DNA of 64,000 nucleotides from Adiantum capillus-veneris (taxonomy: Eukaryota; Streptophyta; Polypodiopsida; Polypodiales; Pteridaceae), in the NCBI GenBank assembly GCA_014529385.2, contig CM043942.1, positions 48,032,244-48,096,243 on the forward strand. The letters run 5' to 3'. The notes beneath the pieces are model-generated. The model did not search any database and had not been told where the DNA came from. It saw only the letters and a program-made list of their open reading frames with translations. The translations under genes and the position numbers were made by a program. This document shows positions 1-12,627 of the stretch, piece by piece; positions within the stretch are counted from its first letter, which is position 1, and each line of letters starts with the position of its first letter.

Positions 1-1223
1 CTCCCTTCTCCTTGGACCGATTGTTGTTGTTGTTATTGTTGTTGTTGGAAGTGCCTTGGGAATTATTTTGAGCATTGGATTTCCCCTTTGCATCATTTTA
101 TCTTTGTTTTCCATGGCTTGACATTACGTCTAGCCCCTTGATGGAAATTGATGCGTGAAGCAACCATGGTGTGGTGGATTACTTCGGTAATAGTACCGGC
201 CGTTGAGAGTTGATGTATTTGGCCATCTCTTTAGGTAATCCCGCACAGAATTGTTGTCTTTGCTCGGCAAAGTCTATCTTTTGAAAGACAGTAGCCTTGA
301 GATGTACATCCCAAAACTTGTCTACATATTTGTGAATAGACTCATGAGAGAGGAGCTTTAGGCTACGCCATTCAGTCAGCACTTTGTCCTTTGCATCGCT
401 TGCAAGAAATTGCTTCATGATGGAAACTCGTAGAGTTTTCCATGTCTTTGGGATTCTCCATTGCCACGAAGGCTAGCCCACCATTGACGAGCTGATTTTT
501 GGAAGTGCATAGCTACATGGCGTAGCTTGGAGGACTCTGTGAAGCCCTCGTCCCCAAAGGCCGCATCAAATTGCTGGATGAAGGCCAACACTTTGTCAGA
601 GCACAAAGGTGCCATCATAGGTGAGAAAAGAGATACTCTTTCCTCCCTCCTTGAACTTCTTTAGCTTTTGTGACCTTCGCCATGCAGGAAATGATTTGCG
701 ATGTCCTCCCTCTTGTATTCTCTAGGAGAATAGCCATAACTTTCATCGGAAGAGGAGGAAGGTGAAGAAGAAGGAGAAGAGGGTGACCTCTTCCTAGCCC
801 TTTTCTTCCTTTGTTTCCTCTCTTGCCTTTCAGAGTGATGAGGAGAAGGACTATGGGTTGCTCTTTTCCTCTTGGGAGGAGTAGGCGATCGTCTAGACCG
901 CCGTCTTCGTGGAGCCACATCTTCAGAAGAACTTAGACTGTCATTGCTTTCTTTTCTTTGGATTCCTCCTCTCGAATGGGAGAGGGTCTTCTTTGGGGGT
1001 CTCTTCAAGATGCCTCCTAAGCTCTCTCTCCTCTGGAGAGGAAGGGAAATTCCATAAGCACGAAGTTGTTGAGTAACTTCGGCTTGCAAAACAGGGTTGC
1101 CAATAGCTTGTTGCAACCTAGTGACGAGATAATTCACAAACATGGGAGCATCATCATTAGCACCTTCATGTGCAAAATCAAAGCTATCAATTTCATTCTA
1201 CTCTCTTGATTATTGTCAGCCAT
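1..1223 (-). pseudogene. Ty3/gypsy family-A gag, copy A3 (5' part, broken)
   Basis: Capsid/nucleocapsid protein of a chromovirus; the rest of the element lies left of the window. The start (MADNNQ) is at 1223. A one-base deletion near 1195 relative to copy A1 shifts the frame, which reopens at MFVNYLVTRL (1143). The pieces in order are a short N-terminal segment, a long Arg/Ser-rich basic linker (about 1050-680), the retrotransposon gag fold with its QWW motif (618-415), the rest of the gag fold (418-179), and an Asn/Gln-rich tail running off the left edge. The pieces sit in different frames, so no single protein is made. A1 has lost the gag fold that A3 keeps, so the two copies complement each other for defining the family. 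Confidence 0.85.
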
Positions 1224-1624
1224 GTTAACAAAATTTATGTTTATACTTAGTGTATGCTTTGGCAATACAAAACCTTAGTTGCCACTCCTCTTAGCCTTTG
1301 AAAATCGGCTCTTAAGTATCTACACCCACGGCTCAAAGTGGTTAATTATAGAGAGTAGAGGAGTAGGTCTAACATAGCAGAGTTGCCAAGGGCTAGCTCC
1401 TTTCGGACTTCTTATGGCTCAATAATGGTAAAGCCGTAGGCAAGTCTAAAATGACTCCATTATTAAGTCCAAAGCTCCCGAGGTGTGCACCATCCCCCAC
1501 ATAGTGGGCTTAACAAAACCGATATTAGATCCCAGTTCCACTTACTCTATTATAATTAACAACATCAACCATTTATAGGCTACTTAAGGACCTCTCTTCT
1601 TAAGCAAGAAAAGAGAAACCAAAT

Positions 1625-1637
1625 GCTCTGATACCAA
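1625..1637 (-). other. Primer-binding site of copy A3 (initiator tRNA-Met)
   Basis: The reverse complement reads TTGGTATCAGAGC, matching the usual plant PBS complementary to the 3' end of initiator tRNA-Met. It directly follows the LTR end ATTACA. The same junction occurs at 23197/23198 in copy A1. Between it and the gag start (1224-1624) lies a non-coding leader. Confidence 0.9.
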
Positions 1638-2659
1638 TGTAATGGAATTTGCCTATTCAATTTGAGAGTAGCGGAATTTAATGAGAGTACTTTCAAGAAA
1701 TGATTTTGTGAGCATAGCGGGTTGACATAATTGAAGATAGCAACATAATCATAGCAATTAGTTAACTTGGCATAGACAATACTTTTGCAAGAGAGAGAAT
1801 TTAGAGAACATGACAACAGTTGAGGACCGGATTTATGTGGAGCCGGTCCCCCCTCCAATAGGCATTTGTATTATGATTTCTCCCATAAAGAGAGACTTGT
1901 TACAATACATTCTTTGTGTTCCTTGTGACCTAGGTGAAGCAATGAAGATGGAAAGCTTCATGCATCACCATCATAGCATAACCTAAACTTGAAGAAAGCT
2001 TTAACTATACCAAGCCTCAGTCCCAAGACCTCAAACACCTTCGAAGGTGGAGAGAGCTAGCAGGGAATGAGGGTAGGAAAGAGGAAGAAGAAACATTTCA
2101 TACGAGAAAGAGCTAGTTCCTCACTTATCATAACTCTTGTGCTAGCATACATAATAGCATAGTAATGAAGAATAAATAGATGGCAAGCTCAAGCATTGAA
2201 GCATGGCTCTTGGATGGATTTGCACTCCATAGCCAAGAGTGTTGGTGTAGGCTCTCAACCTCTACTTGCTTGGAGAAAGAGAGGCAGCTCTTGCACTTTG
2301 CATAGTACACAATGAGAGTGTTTGTGAGTGTGTGTGGGTGAGTATACCCCCTAAGCACCCCCCTAGCTTGCTTGGGTCGACCCCCCCTTGTGGCTCATGC
2401 TTGAAGCTCATTGGACCCCTCCAGGCCTAGCCAATCACAAGCAGGAGCCATTACAAGCAACAGGGATAGCCTTGGGACAAGTGTCCCCCTTTCCCCTTTG
2501 AGAGAGAGGACTTGATAAATGCAAAATCAATTAATTAAATATCCTTTATTATCATTGGACCCCTTGGATGGCCAACCAATAGGTTTCAGGCACACCATGA
2601 GGGCAACATGAGGAGGAACTTGACAAGTGTCCTTGCTGCCTCTTCAAGCTAGGGCTTCC

Positions 2660-2660
<1 letters not shown>

Positions 2661-2757
<97 letters not shown>
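2661..2757. repeat. (TG)n microsatellite inside the A3 LTR
   Basis: An uninterrupted TG dinucleotide run of 97 bases, followed by a short poly-C run. The A1 LTRs have no such tract at the equivalent place, so it expanded after or during divergence of this copy. Confidence 0.97.
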
Positions 2758-2758
<1 letters not shown>

Positions 2759-2879
2759 CTCTCTCATCCCCCCCCCCCCTTGTAGGCTCGCCCCCCTCCT
2801 TGTAGGGATCTTTTTGACTTTGGATGAGCAAGCCCCTTAGTCATCAAGCATGACTAAGCACTTGAAGTAGGGGGTGTTC

Positions 2880-3050
2880 CCACAAGCATCTCAGGCAAGC
2901 TTCTCAAGGCACCTCAAGCACCTTAATCATGCACCAAGTCAAGCACCTCAAGCATGGAGCCAGTCAAGCACCTCAAGCATCTTAATCAAGCACCTCAAGC
3001 AGGACAAGCACGACAAGCACCTCGAGTTTGGGCCGGGTTCCCACCTCAAG
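2880..3050. repeat. Minisatellite of AAGCACCTC units in the A3 LTR
   Basis: Degenerate short units of the form AAGCACCTCAAGCA are repeated with drift. Reverse-complement versions (GAGGTGCTTG) occur at the matching place of the other family-A LTRs (about 21880-22040, 37370-37520, 56630-56770) with different copy numbers. Confidence 0.8.
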
Positions 3051-3324
3051 CTCAGCCCTAGCTTACCTAAGGTCAAAGGACTTTTACACACATTATTGGA
3101 GGTCTTCAATGAAGCTAACCCTAAGGTCTTATGCTCCATTGGTTAGCCTTTCTCTTGATAGACCATCTCCCATTTGGGCCCCTTTACTATTGGCCCCGTG
3201 TTGAGATAGATCTATAAGCACATATCTATATCTTAACACTTGTTCCCGTTTATTCTCCCACATTAAGTGATCAATTTAATATGAGAAAATCATTTGGGTT
3301 GGTTAGATATTAGATTTTATGACA

Positions 3325-5160
3325 TGAGCAATGGTCACTTTATGTTCGGATGAACAATTTGTAATCATTTTGAGCATTCAAAAAATCTATAAGTAAATAT
3401 GTGCAAGAGAAAACTGCTCACTCTTGTATGGGGGGAGATGCACCCAGTGTTTGTGCCCTTTTCTCTTTGACCTCTCTCTCAGTGCCTATGTAGCATTCGT
3501 CTAGCTGTTTGCACAGTGTTCTTTTCTCTTTTGACCTCTCCTCTCTCACTGTGCCTGTGTAGCATTCGTCTATAGGAGGTTCACATACGTGTGCTCTCAT
3601 TCTTTCTTTCCTTTTCTATCTCTCTCAGATCGTGTATTGTTTCTCAATTGTGTGTATGTGCGACTCACCAAGTATGCGGACCTATTGATTTTATCATTTG
3701 TAGCATGATATTTGTGTGTTTTTTAGGTTCTCCGTGTACCCACCAACTATAGTAGGCTATACCAAATAGGCACATGTGAGGCTTATAGGGTCCTTGTGAA
3801 AAATGTGACTATACACATAAACGGTGCATGCTTGGCTTAAGGGTTTGTTCTCATCATGAGTGCAAGCTATAGGATTACCTCAACAAAAGCCCTCATAAAC
3901 TGAAGCTTACATGATATACCATGGATTTTGATAAAAGAGTCTAATACAGGTTACGTTAAGGAGTAACTATATAGGGCTCATAAAGATCAAATCTGATGCA
4001 AGAAAAATAGTGTAGGTCTTACCTACAAAGTATATGGTTTGAGGAAGTGTTTAAACACTTACAGATGCAAGTCATCACTTTCTTTAGGGAACTATGGGCC
4101 TCCTTCTATGCATTACCTTCCTTGATTTTTTGGAATCTGGAGGATTCTAATGTTGATGTATATGTGGGTGCACTTGGTTTTTTGAACTGGGTTGGTGCAT
4201 ATCTACTTCTCGTTGTAGTGAAGGCACACCTTGGTGGATGTAGTGCTTGTGTATATGAAAAGATGGATGCAATAGGTTTATACAAAATGTGGAAATAAGC
4301 TCATGCAAATCTGTTGGCTTGGGGCTACTTGGGTAATTTTGGGATTGGATAAGACATACATTGCTTTGTGCTTAGGCTTTATGGAGACTTTGCCATGGAA
4401 GTAGCAAATTTTTTCACGGTTCTTGATGCTAATGTGTTGGAGTTGTTGATGGCACAAGAGCATGGGCTTGGATAATTTGACTTTTAAATTGAAATCCAAA
4501 AGGTGCCAGAAAGGTTTCAATGGGAAGGGGTGCTTTGAATGAGATTGATTTCAAAGTAAAAAACCTTCAAGCTTTGGTATATTGCAAAAGGGTAGTTGAA
4601 TTTCAAACAACATTACAAAAGAAAATGTTCATTTGGCTTTTAAGCCATGCATCTACACACTTTCAAAAAGAAAAGAGGGGACACACACACACACACACAA
4701 CAAAGCAAAGGTTTAGCAAATAAATAAAACAAAGAGGGGAACAAACAAACAAGCATACACACACAAAGCAAAGATTTATGAGCAGGGTTAAGTAAAGAAA
4801 TCAAGCATACAATGTATGAAAAAATTATTAAGATTTCCTTGTTCAATGCTTGGTCCAAATGAGACATAAATTTGCGCATTTGAAACATTTGGAAAAACGC
4901 TATACACACAAATGCATTGCAATAGTACAATCAAGTGGGGTAACTCGGCTTGGAGAAAGCGAGAAGAGCAAGAAACAAAACATAATCAAGAAAGTTTTAA
5001 TAAAGAAGAAAAATCACACAAATTTTAATGCTCAATCTAATATCCCTAAACATTGGCTAGGGGAGAAGCCATATAGACTTGCCCAAATCCAAAAAGAGAG
5101 ATACTTAGACTTGAGATTAATTAGCTGCATTTCTAAAGAGATATGAATCAATTGAGTGCT

Positions 5161-5200
<40 letters not shown>

Positions 5201-5257
5201 ACTAAATATAGCATAGAGGTCTAACGGATACAATTAAAAAATTCTAATTATGCATTA
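3325..5257. other. Gene-free stretch with a small LTR-element remnant
   Basis: No protein homology was seen. 3459-3590 holds a diverged tandem duplication of a unit ending GTAGCATTCGTCTA. About 3740-3885 resembles the right part of the LTR at 5270-5655 (shared segment around 'atgtgactatacacataaa'), ending CAACA at 3885. On the minus strand this would be the start of a 3' LTR preceded by a purine-rich stretch. The roughly 1.37 kb between the two LTR-like pieces has only short open frames. Confidence 0.5.
5165..5199. repeat. (GA)n microsatellite
   Basis: Uninterrupted AG dinucleotide run just inside the internal region of the small minus-strand LTR remnant. Confidence 0.95.
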
Positions 5258-5269
5258 GCTCTGATACCA
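5258..5269 (-). other. Primer-binding site (initiator tRNA-Met type)
   Basis: The reverse complement is TGGTATCAGAGC, immediately after an LTR end reading TTACACA. This fixes the orientation of the element as minus. Confidence 0.8.
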
Positions 5270-5655
5270 TGTGTAATATCTATGGTGGATAGAACAGCGA
5301 GGCATTCATCATAATAAGAGATTCATAACAACTAGCAATAAGTATTAGAGAGAATATGCAATGTAAAATAAACTTGCTTGATTGATTAGAATGAGAGAGA
5401 GAATTGCAAGTTAAGTATGGTGGCCTTATATAGGCTCAAAATAGAAGGTGGCAGTAAATGATGAAAAGTGATATGCACCACATGTGGAAAAAAGGTCAAG
5501 TACCATGTGGGCTACACCAAATAGCATGTGACTATAATTGTGTAGCACGTGTGAGGCTTACAGATTCCATAGGAAAAATGTGACTATACACATAAATGGT
5601 GCATTCTTGTCTTAAGGTTCTCACCATGAGTACAAGTTACAAGCTTATCTCAACA
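5270..5655 (-). repeat. LTR of a small minus-strand retroelement
   Basis: 386-bp segment with TG...CA ends (TGTTGAG start at 5655 and ACACA end at 5270 on the minus strand). It abuts a PBS and contains a TATA-like sequence, TATATAAGG, at about 5425-5434 on the minus strand. A partial second copy of its first part is at about 3740-3885. The internal region is too short for a full pol, so this is a deleted or TRIM/LARD-like element. Confidence 0.65.
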
Positions 5656-6724
5656 CTAGTTTCATTCAATTTAAAATATGAGTTGATGTCTTACAAGATC
5701 ATTTGCATCACAACTTATAAGAATGTTGATAAGGAAAAGGTAGAAAAAGGAATACCTTTTTGATGCACATACCTGGAAGATCTCCTCTGCCAAAAAATAT
5801 ACTTGCATGTGTATGTGGAGTGAGCTATAATTGATAGAATCTCAACCTAGAAATCAAGGATTCTTGATTAGAATCCTTGTACAAGCTAGAGAGAGTTTCA
5901 CCTATCAAACTCACACCAAAGTATAATTAATGAGTCAAGAGTGTATCAATTTTGTGCTAAGAAGAGGCGATTCACAATATTGATCTCGATACGATCCCAC
6001 AAATATGATAAGCATAGTATTGAACAATGTAAAACAAAAACCATATAAGTGCATTAGTACATACAAAGCATGTTTACATATCTAACTAAAGATACTCACG
6101 AAGAAGATTGTCAGTAGATCAACTTATCCCAAAGATTTCTTATTCTAAAAGATGTAGCCAAGAATCCAAAAGTAAAAAATAAATCAATTTAGTAAAAAGC
6201 TTCTAACTCAAATGCATGGAAAAAACTTTTATTCTTTCCAAGTTCTACGACCCAAAATCATCTACAAAGCCAGCTAGTTAGAATATTAAAAAGAAAATAA
6301 GTTTATTATCCTATGACTTTTTCAACTCATAATATAAATATTGACAATATAATAGGCAGTATAGTTAAAATTAGTAACTTCAAAAAACATGGATTGTCTT
6401 TTAAAATTTCTGTCCAAAAACACTATAAATATCCAAGGTCTAATATCTCTTTAAAAGAAATTCAGGTTTCTTGTGTACAATTGCTGTCGTAGCTATTGTT
6501 AGGTTGCAAGTTTTGAGAGATTTGATTCCTAGAAAATATAACCTCTACAACACAAATAAGATTGCATTCATAATATCTTTGGTTGGTTGTATTCTATGTT
6601 TTCCACAACAGCCACACATAAAATTGAGTTCCCGACATTTTGGGTTAACATCCATGGTTGTCCCATGACATGGATGCAACTACCCCTGCATAGAAGCTTG
6701 TGTAGCCATTGTACCCATTGTTTC
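5656..6724. other. No recognisable feature
   Basis: AT-rich sequence with only short open frames. I see no protein motif, RNA gene or long repeat. Confidence 0.5.
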
Positions 6725-6925
6725 ACTACCCTATTGACAACATCTATCTCCTCCTCTCCTCCTCCTCTCTTGCCTTTTCAAACTCAAGTATGTTGTCAAT
6801 GGCACTACTGACAACAACCAAGTTATGCCCTCCTCCTCTCTTGTCTTTTCAAGATCAATTGTGTTGTCAATGGGACTATTGACAACCACCAAGTTATGCA
6901 CTCCTCCTCTTTCTTGCATGTCCAA
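6725..6925. repeat. Tandem repeat of about 80 bp, roughly 2.5 copies
   Basis: Units contain 'ctcctcctctcttg', 'ttttcaa' and 'gttgtcaatgg...actattgacaac', repeated with about 80-bp spacing. Each unit includes a small dyad, GTTGTCA...TGACAAC. Apparent open frames on both strands reflect the repeat, not a gene. Confidence 0.75.
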
Positions 6926-7067
6926 GGTTCCACATAGGTTGTCCCCATATAATAAAGGATGGTGATATGCGCTAGTCTCTAGTTGTCTCTAGTGTGACAC
7001 AAGCATGATATAGAGGTAGGGAGACATTATTAATATTATGCAATCAATTATGATTGAAACTCTTCAT

Positions 7068-7070
<3 letters not shown>

Positions 7071-7117
<47 letters not shown>

Positions 7118-7564
7118 TGTAAAGCACCTATTATGAGCCAAGCAGAGAATGATTCAATCAATGTCATTTGAAGAAGAGGTAGTGGTTGGAATGAAGAAGG
7201 TGGGCTAGAGTGAGAGGGGAAAATACATTACCAATTGTCATCCTAATCATCATCAACATTTTGGGAGAATGTTTGGCCATCTACATCCCTCCAAAGTGAT
7301 TGTGGTCATGACTTGTAGCAGTAGAGTCTTACCTCTAGTGTAAAGACTAGGATTAACAATTCCAAGTCTCAAGCATTAACCATGTCGATTTGTTGTAAGT
7401 TGTATCTAACTCTCTCTCTCTCTCCTCTCTCTATCTCTTCCGTCTCTCTCTCTCTCTCTCTCTCTCAATTCATCTCCTCTCTCTCTCCTCACTCCACCAC
7501 TCCCTCTCTCTCTCTCACTCTCATCCTCTCTCTCTCTATCACTCTCTCATTCTGGAGTTTATGA
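7071..7564. repeat. (GA)n at 7071-7117 and imperfect (CT)n at 7409-7560
   Basis: A GA run is interrupted once. About 300 bp later comes a long CT-rich imperfect microsatellite. The Ser/Leu-rich frames across the second are artefacts of the repeat. Confidence 0.9.
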
Positions 7565-8599
7565 TCAAGGTAGGCTGCACAAAAATAGAAGCTCGCATAT
7601 GAAATGCACGCAACATAGTTTGCCAACCCCAAAGCCTACTAGAACATTCATGCTCATTAGTAGCAAACAATTTCATGGTCACCTAGATCAAATGGCCATA
7701 AAACACATGCTACAACTTCATAAATTTAAAGCACCCAAGTTAATGTTTCCGACATCAAACCATGGAATATATATGCCATCTATTCCCCTTGGAAATAAAA
7801 AATAGCATTCACAAATACCATATATAGAGTCTCCTCACTCATCATATCATGTACATCATCCTTTACCATCCCCTTCAAAATGGCATCAACCTTTTCATCA
7901 AGCATCATCATATACTTTATGCATAACCAAATCATATTCTTTGTCACCCATTAAAAAAATTCATTCATTTCAAAAGTGTCCAGCTTAAAGGTAAGACACC
8001 TTCTACACATAGCTTAATCTCCTTAGCAAAAGAGGATCTAGAAAGTTACCATGAACCATATTATCATTACGCATCAAATTACATTTCCATGGCTTCCCAC
8101 ATAGCCTCAAGAACCATCTTATGCACTTCATCAATGACAGCGTGGCTACCTACATCATCATAGATAGAATCATGAAATTACTTATGGATAGTCTCCTCAT
8201 TACAAGGTCCACAGCATGTTCAATAGCAGCATCATTTTTTGTCGTAGACCCAACCATAGAATATACTTAAGAAGCCTCTTCTTGGGCATAATCCTCTTGC
8301 ACATGAAAAGCTTTGTTGACGTGCAAGTCCTTTTCAACTAAAACATAAAAGAGAGGGACAATCTATATCCACTTTAGCATCATACAAGCTCCTCTTCCAA
8401 TGCACGTGCATATAGTAGACATGACATTAATGGCATCCATATCTTGATTCTCATCATGATCCTTTTTTGGAACTTCACTAATTTCATTCTTTTCCTTTCC
8501 ATTCATTTTCACATCCATCGAAACATCATCTTTGACATGTGAAGCACCATTAAGTGGAAAAAACAACAAGGATGACATGATTTGTACATTCTTCTTAAC
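7565..8599. other. No gene recognised
   Basis: Short minus-strand open pieces (for example 8363-8578, Lys/Asp/Glu-rich) could be the decayed downstream part of the gag-like remnant at 8600-9260. No diagnostic motif was found. Confidence 0.4.
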
Positions 8600-9260
8600 A
8601 TCTTTCTTCTCATTATATGCTTGTTGTTCTTTTGCAAGAGAAACACCATGATATAATATTGAATTAGAGGCCCTCTTTGTATATACATCAATGCATGGAG
8701 AAACCTCACATCACATGCAATCCAAGCCCTCTCAATCTCTCTAGTGTCCATTCCTCATGCTTTGCAACCTTTACTACATCCTCAAATGTAGGCCACCTTT
8801 TTAGCTCAACTTTGAATCTCAAATCAGCCCTTAAGATTCGCATAAACATGGTCAATTCAAGCATAAGAGGAGGACTCATTTCTTAAAACATTACAACATT
8901 TTCTCCATAACTCATTAAACTACCTCACATGCATTTTTTCATGTTCACCTTGCATAAGGCTCTTGACACAAATACCTACCTTCTCTAGATCCTCACCTTC
9001 TTAAACCTCTCAAGAAAATCCTTCTTAATTGCATTGTCAGTCGTCACCATGGAGATCGAGATGATTTCAACTACAATTTATATTCATTGTACCATGTCCT
9101 TGCATTCTCTTTCAAGCAAAAAGTATATATATATTCAGCATAACCAATGGATCTTCTTGATTTGTAATCAAACAAGAAAACTCCATCTTTTCAATGAATG
9201 CATCAACATCCTCACCTACATTACCATAAAAATTTGGAAATTCTGCTATCAAAACCTATA
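8600..9260 (-). pseudogene. Decayed retrotransposon gag-like remnant
   Basis: On the minus strand near 9250-9140 a frame reads FPNFYGNVGEDVDAFIEKME, typical of the start of a Ty3/gypsy-type gag fold. Further along (about 8880-8710) it shows a gag-like stretch, FEDVVKVAKHEEWTLERL. The pieces are separated by stop codons and frameshifts. There is no zinc knuckle, protease or reverse transcriptase nearby, and no LTRs were found, so this is an old fragment. Confidence 0.5.
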
Positions 9261-10979
9261 ACTTGAAGGTCACGTGAAAGAGTTTTGCGGTGGAGGGCAT
9301 CAAAACACTGTTAAGAAAACAAGAACAAGGGGCACCTCTACAACAATGTATCCCAATAGTCCTCAATATGCAAATTCATCACCACAAACCATATCAAAAT
9401 AACTCCACAAAACCACAAGTCAAAGACAAGTGATCCTGTGGGAATTTACAAGCACATGCCGACTTAGAAGACCACCATGGAAACTAGGAAGAAGCATGGA
9501 TTTACACCACATACCAACAAATGCACTTGAAAAAAGATCTTCTCCATTTTTAAAAAACCATAATTTCAAATTTTACATATGTCACAAAGCATGTAAGCTT
9601 TCACAACTTGCTCTAGATCAAATTGCATGCAGGCTACCATATCATGTACCCTGCAAGGAACATACTATAGCTTCTAAAGAACAAATCCAAAAGGGATGAT
9701 TTCAAGGTTTTTAAAAAAAAATTACAACAAAATTTTTGAAGATGTCAATGTTTGAATCTATGCATTACTATGTGAAAAATCGATGCAAACAACAGGCTAT
9801 ATAGCACTACTACATAGAGAGAAGTTAGTTGAGGGCAAAAAAGTATAACGACAAAAAAACTACAAAATTTTGATAATAAGATACCACAGTGCTTGCTTAA
9901 AACTCACATCTCATATACATAGATTAGGAGCATATTAAAAAAAATTCAAACTGCACACACTTGCCCCTATAACGACTGATCTACTAGCTGGGTGACTTGA
10001 CGCACATGTACATGTGCCTAACACACCAAGCTAAAAAGGCCACAAACTAAACTCATAAAGACTCTCATATAATTCCATGGCATCACCATATCTACGATAA
10101 GTACAAAAAATGGATCTTCAAAATAGACGTTTAGGTTTTTGGTTGAAAAATTGTAAAACCGGATATCTACTATCGTTTCTTCTTGGTCACTCAAGTTATC
10201 AGAGCATTCATTGTCTATGTCATCCTCTCGTGCAAAATGCTCCGAAGAGTCATAAAACTCTTCAACCTCTTGTTTGATCAATCTATCACCCCTGGGATGT
10301 TATGAGGAAACCTTTCCTAGGATTGTATTGACCATAAAACACAAAACCACATCATATCCATCCTTATCGTAGAATTTTTTTGTGGGACCATCTGAGATAG
10401 CACACACATCTAAGGTTGCTAGAATATGAGTCCATTACAATGGCTCTAATGCTTCCTTCGAGAAAGGTTCAGGAATATATATGTCATCTTCAAGCGCCCT
10501 TTCCAAAATACACTCTTCTTTTTAAAGATCTCCATCTGCTCTCGCGCTACCTACATTTGGTCACGTGGTAGCTATCTCGCCTTTGCTGCCAGCTATGTCC
10601 TCTTGTACCCTGCCACCTGCCTCCTTTGTAAAATTTCCCTCACCGTCCACCTACCACAAGTTGCTTGCCATCTGCCTATGACACCTGGAGGCCTCTACTT
10701 TTCCACTTTGATCACAAAGAGGGTATCTTTTAAGATTCCTCCTAATAAAATGCACTTCAAAATTGGAGCAACTTACTGACGTACTAATGGTGCACCTACT
10801 ACAAGCTCTATCTTTAAAAAAGTCCAATAGGTAGGAATATCCCCCGCCCCCCAAAAAAAATAAAATAAAATAAATCTCATGCCGTGTTCGTAACTCTACA
10901 CATGAGGCCTCCCCCCTCCTTGGATGGCCCCATGCCTTCTTTCTCTTGCTCCTAACACACACACTTCTCCTCTTCTCCC
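9261..10979. other. No gene recognised
   Basis: Only short frames (for example 9430-9699 plus, 10018-10281 minus, 10651-11004 minus) without family features. The last overlaps the start of the PPR remnant and is in a different frame from it. Confidence 0.45.
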
Positions 10980-11700
10980 CTCCTCTTTCTGCAGCAACCC
11001 GCAATCATTGCATTCCAAGAGACGATGTTCCAGATAAGAAGATCCTCAAGCACTTGTTGTTATTTTTAAAGTTTACCACACTTAATATACATGTCAGTCA
11101 AGGCATTTCCAAGCACGTCATTCTTTATCAACAACCCCTAACTAACAATATCATCCTCAATTCTTTTGCCCAAATCAAGATCTTGCATACTACCACATCC
11201 CTTCAAGATGCATGCATAGGTGATTGCAACTAGAGAGGCGCCCTCGTTTTGCATCTATTAAAAGGAGTCATACCCTTGTTGGGAATATCTTTCAATTGGT
11301 GTGCGTCAAGATAGAACCCCTCAAAGGAACCTCCTCAAGCACTTTTTGTGCTTTCTAAAGTACACCATATTTGGCAAACATGTCGACCTAGGCAATACCA
11401 AAACATAGTTTCTTTGCAATAGCCCCTAGCAAACATGATCATCATTAATTTTGATGGGTGGCATTAGCATCTTGCATAATGCCACATGCCTATAAGATGC
11501 AAGTGTAGGTGATTGCCTTCCAAGAGAAACCATCCATCGAAAATAGAGATTGATTCTTCACACACACGATGAAAAAAAGGGGACCTAGAGTAAGGATAAG
11601 TGATTGCAACCAGAGAGATTCCCTTGCTTTGTATCCATGTGATTTCATTCAAAGAGATGCCATCCATAGAAAATAGAGATTGAGGCTTTGTGTGCACGGA
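10980..11700 (-). pseudogene. Pentatricopeptide-repeat (PPR) protein pseudogene fragment
   Basis: PPR proteins are organelle RNA-binding proteins built from about 35-residue repeats. On the minus strand, 11220-10985 reads ACILKGCGSMQDLDLGK, then GNALTDMYIKCGKL, then NIVSWNAMIAG, the standard P-L-S-type PPR progression, with stop codons between. A second, more decayed copy at about 11480-11320 has DMFAKYGVL then KAQKVLEEVPLR. Short direct repeats at about 11510-11560 and 11600-11690 (shared 'aaaatagagattga') suggest further decayed units. No start, targeting peptide or DYW/E domain is visible. Confidence 0.75.
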
Positions 11701-12583
11701 TGATGGAGAGCCCCCCCTTTTTCGTAGATGCTTAGAGTTTTATTGCAATGAGTGGCTAGGCCTATGTGTCTCTATTCTTGGAAAAATCACTACCAATTAG
11801 ATGGAAGGTAAAGGGAAAGCTGAACAATCACTGATTCACTTGTGATGTGGAAGAGATAGAGGTCCACCTCACACTGGGTAACCTAGCCCCCAATGCTTGG
11901 TAACAAAAACCTTGTAAAATGACCCTCACAAAAGGAGGTCCTACAGACACGACTAGCCAAAGTCTCAAAAAGGGCTCTTCCAGTCCAAGTCTGAAAAATG
12001 ATCAAGACTGCCAAAACAAGCCAAAATTGGCTCCATCATGGTGTATAATGGAAGTATCCACAACACAACGTACATATGTCATGAAATCAATGCAAATGTA
12101 TTGTATGCACATAAATAGGCACCAACAAACGTGCAAGAAAAAACCACAAAACTCACTTCCCTGTGGGGAGTAAAATGCTCTCAACAGAGCATAAGCACTC
12201 TTAAGTGCTAGTCACACATAAACCATATGCATCCAAACTCCCATTAGAACTGTACTGGTTGTTTCACTACCAAAGATTCTTAAAAATTTGTTGTGTCAAA
12301 AGAGCATGTGACTATCCCTTTGCATGTAAATATGTATCTAAGAGGTGTCTCTACGAAGCCATGAATGGCTATGCATAAGCAGTACCACAGAGAACATACA
12401 TCATGGACAAAATGCACATATGGAAATCCAAAAGATTGCTCTTAAAGATGCATAAAATTGCTACTAATGGTAATCTGTAACCTATCGCCTATTACTGAGA
12501 AACTCTCTTTGTCTTGCTCTCTATGATGCTAGAGAGTGTGTCTGTGAGAATTTGGACTCGATGTTGTTGAAGCCAAAAATTGT

Positions 12584-12584
<1 letters not shown>

Positions 12585-12626
<42 letters not shown>
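12585..12626. repeat. (GT)n microsatellite
   Basis: Uninterrupted GT run of about 42 bases. Confidence 0.95.

Positions 12627-12627
<1 letters not shown>

Larger units (their letters stand above)
1638..3324 (-). repeat. 5' LTR of family-A chromovirus, copy A3
   Basis: Read on the minus strand it starts TGTCATAAAATC at 3324 and ends ATTACA at 1638, a TG...CA LTR of 1687 bp. It aligns along its length with the A1 LTRs (21592-23197; 28609-28759 plus 37233-38646) and with the partial A2 LTR (56399-57426). It carries a (TG)n tract and an embedded minisatellite. The base after it (TGAGC, 3325-3329) would be the target-site duplication, but the partner lies outside the window. Confidence 0.88.

Noticed and set aside
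2552-2831. Poly-His/Thr frames on the minus strand
   Set aside because: Translation of the (TG)n tract within an LTR.
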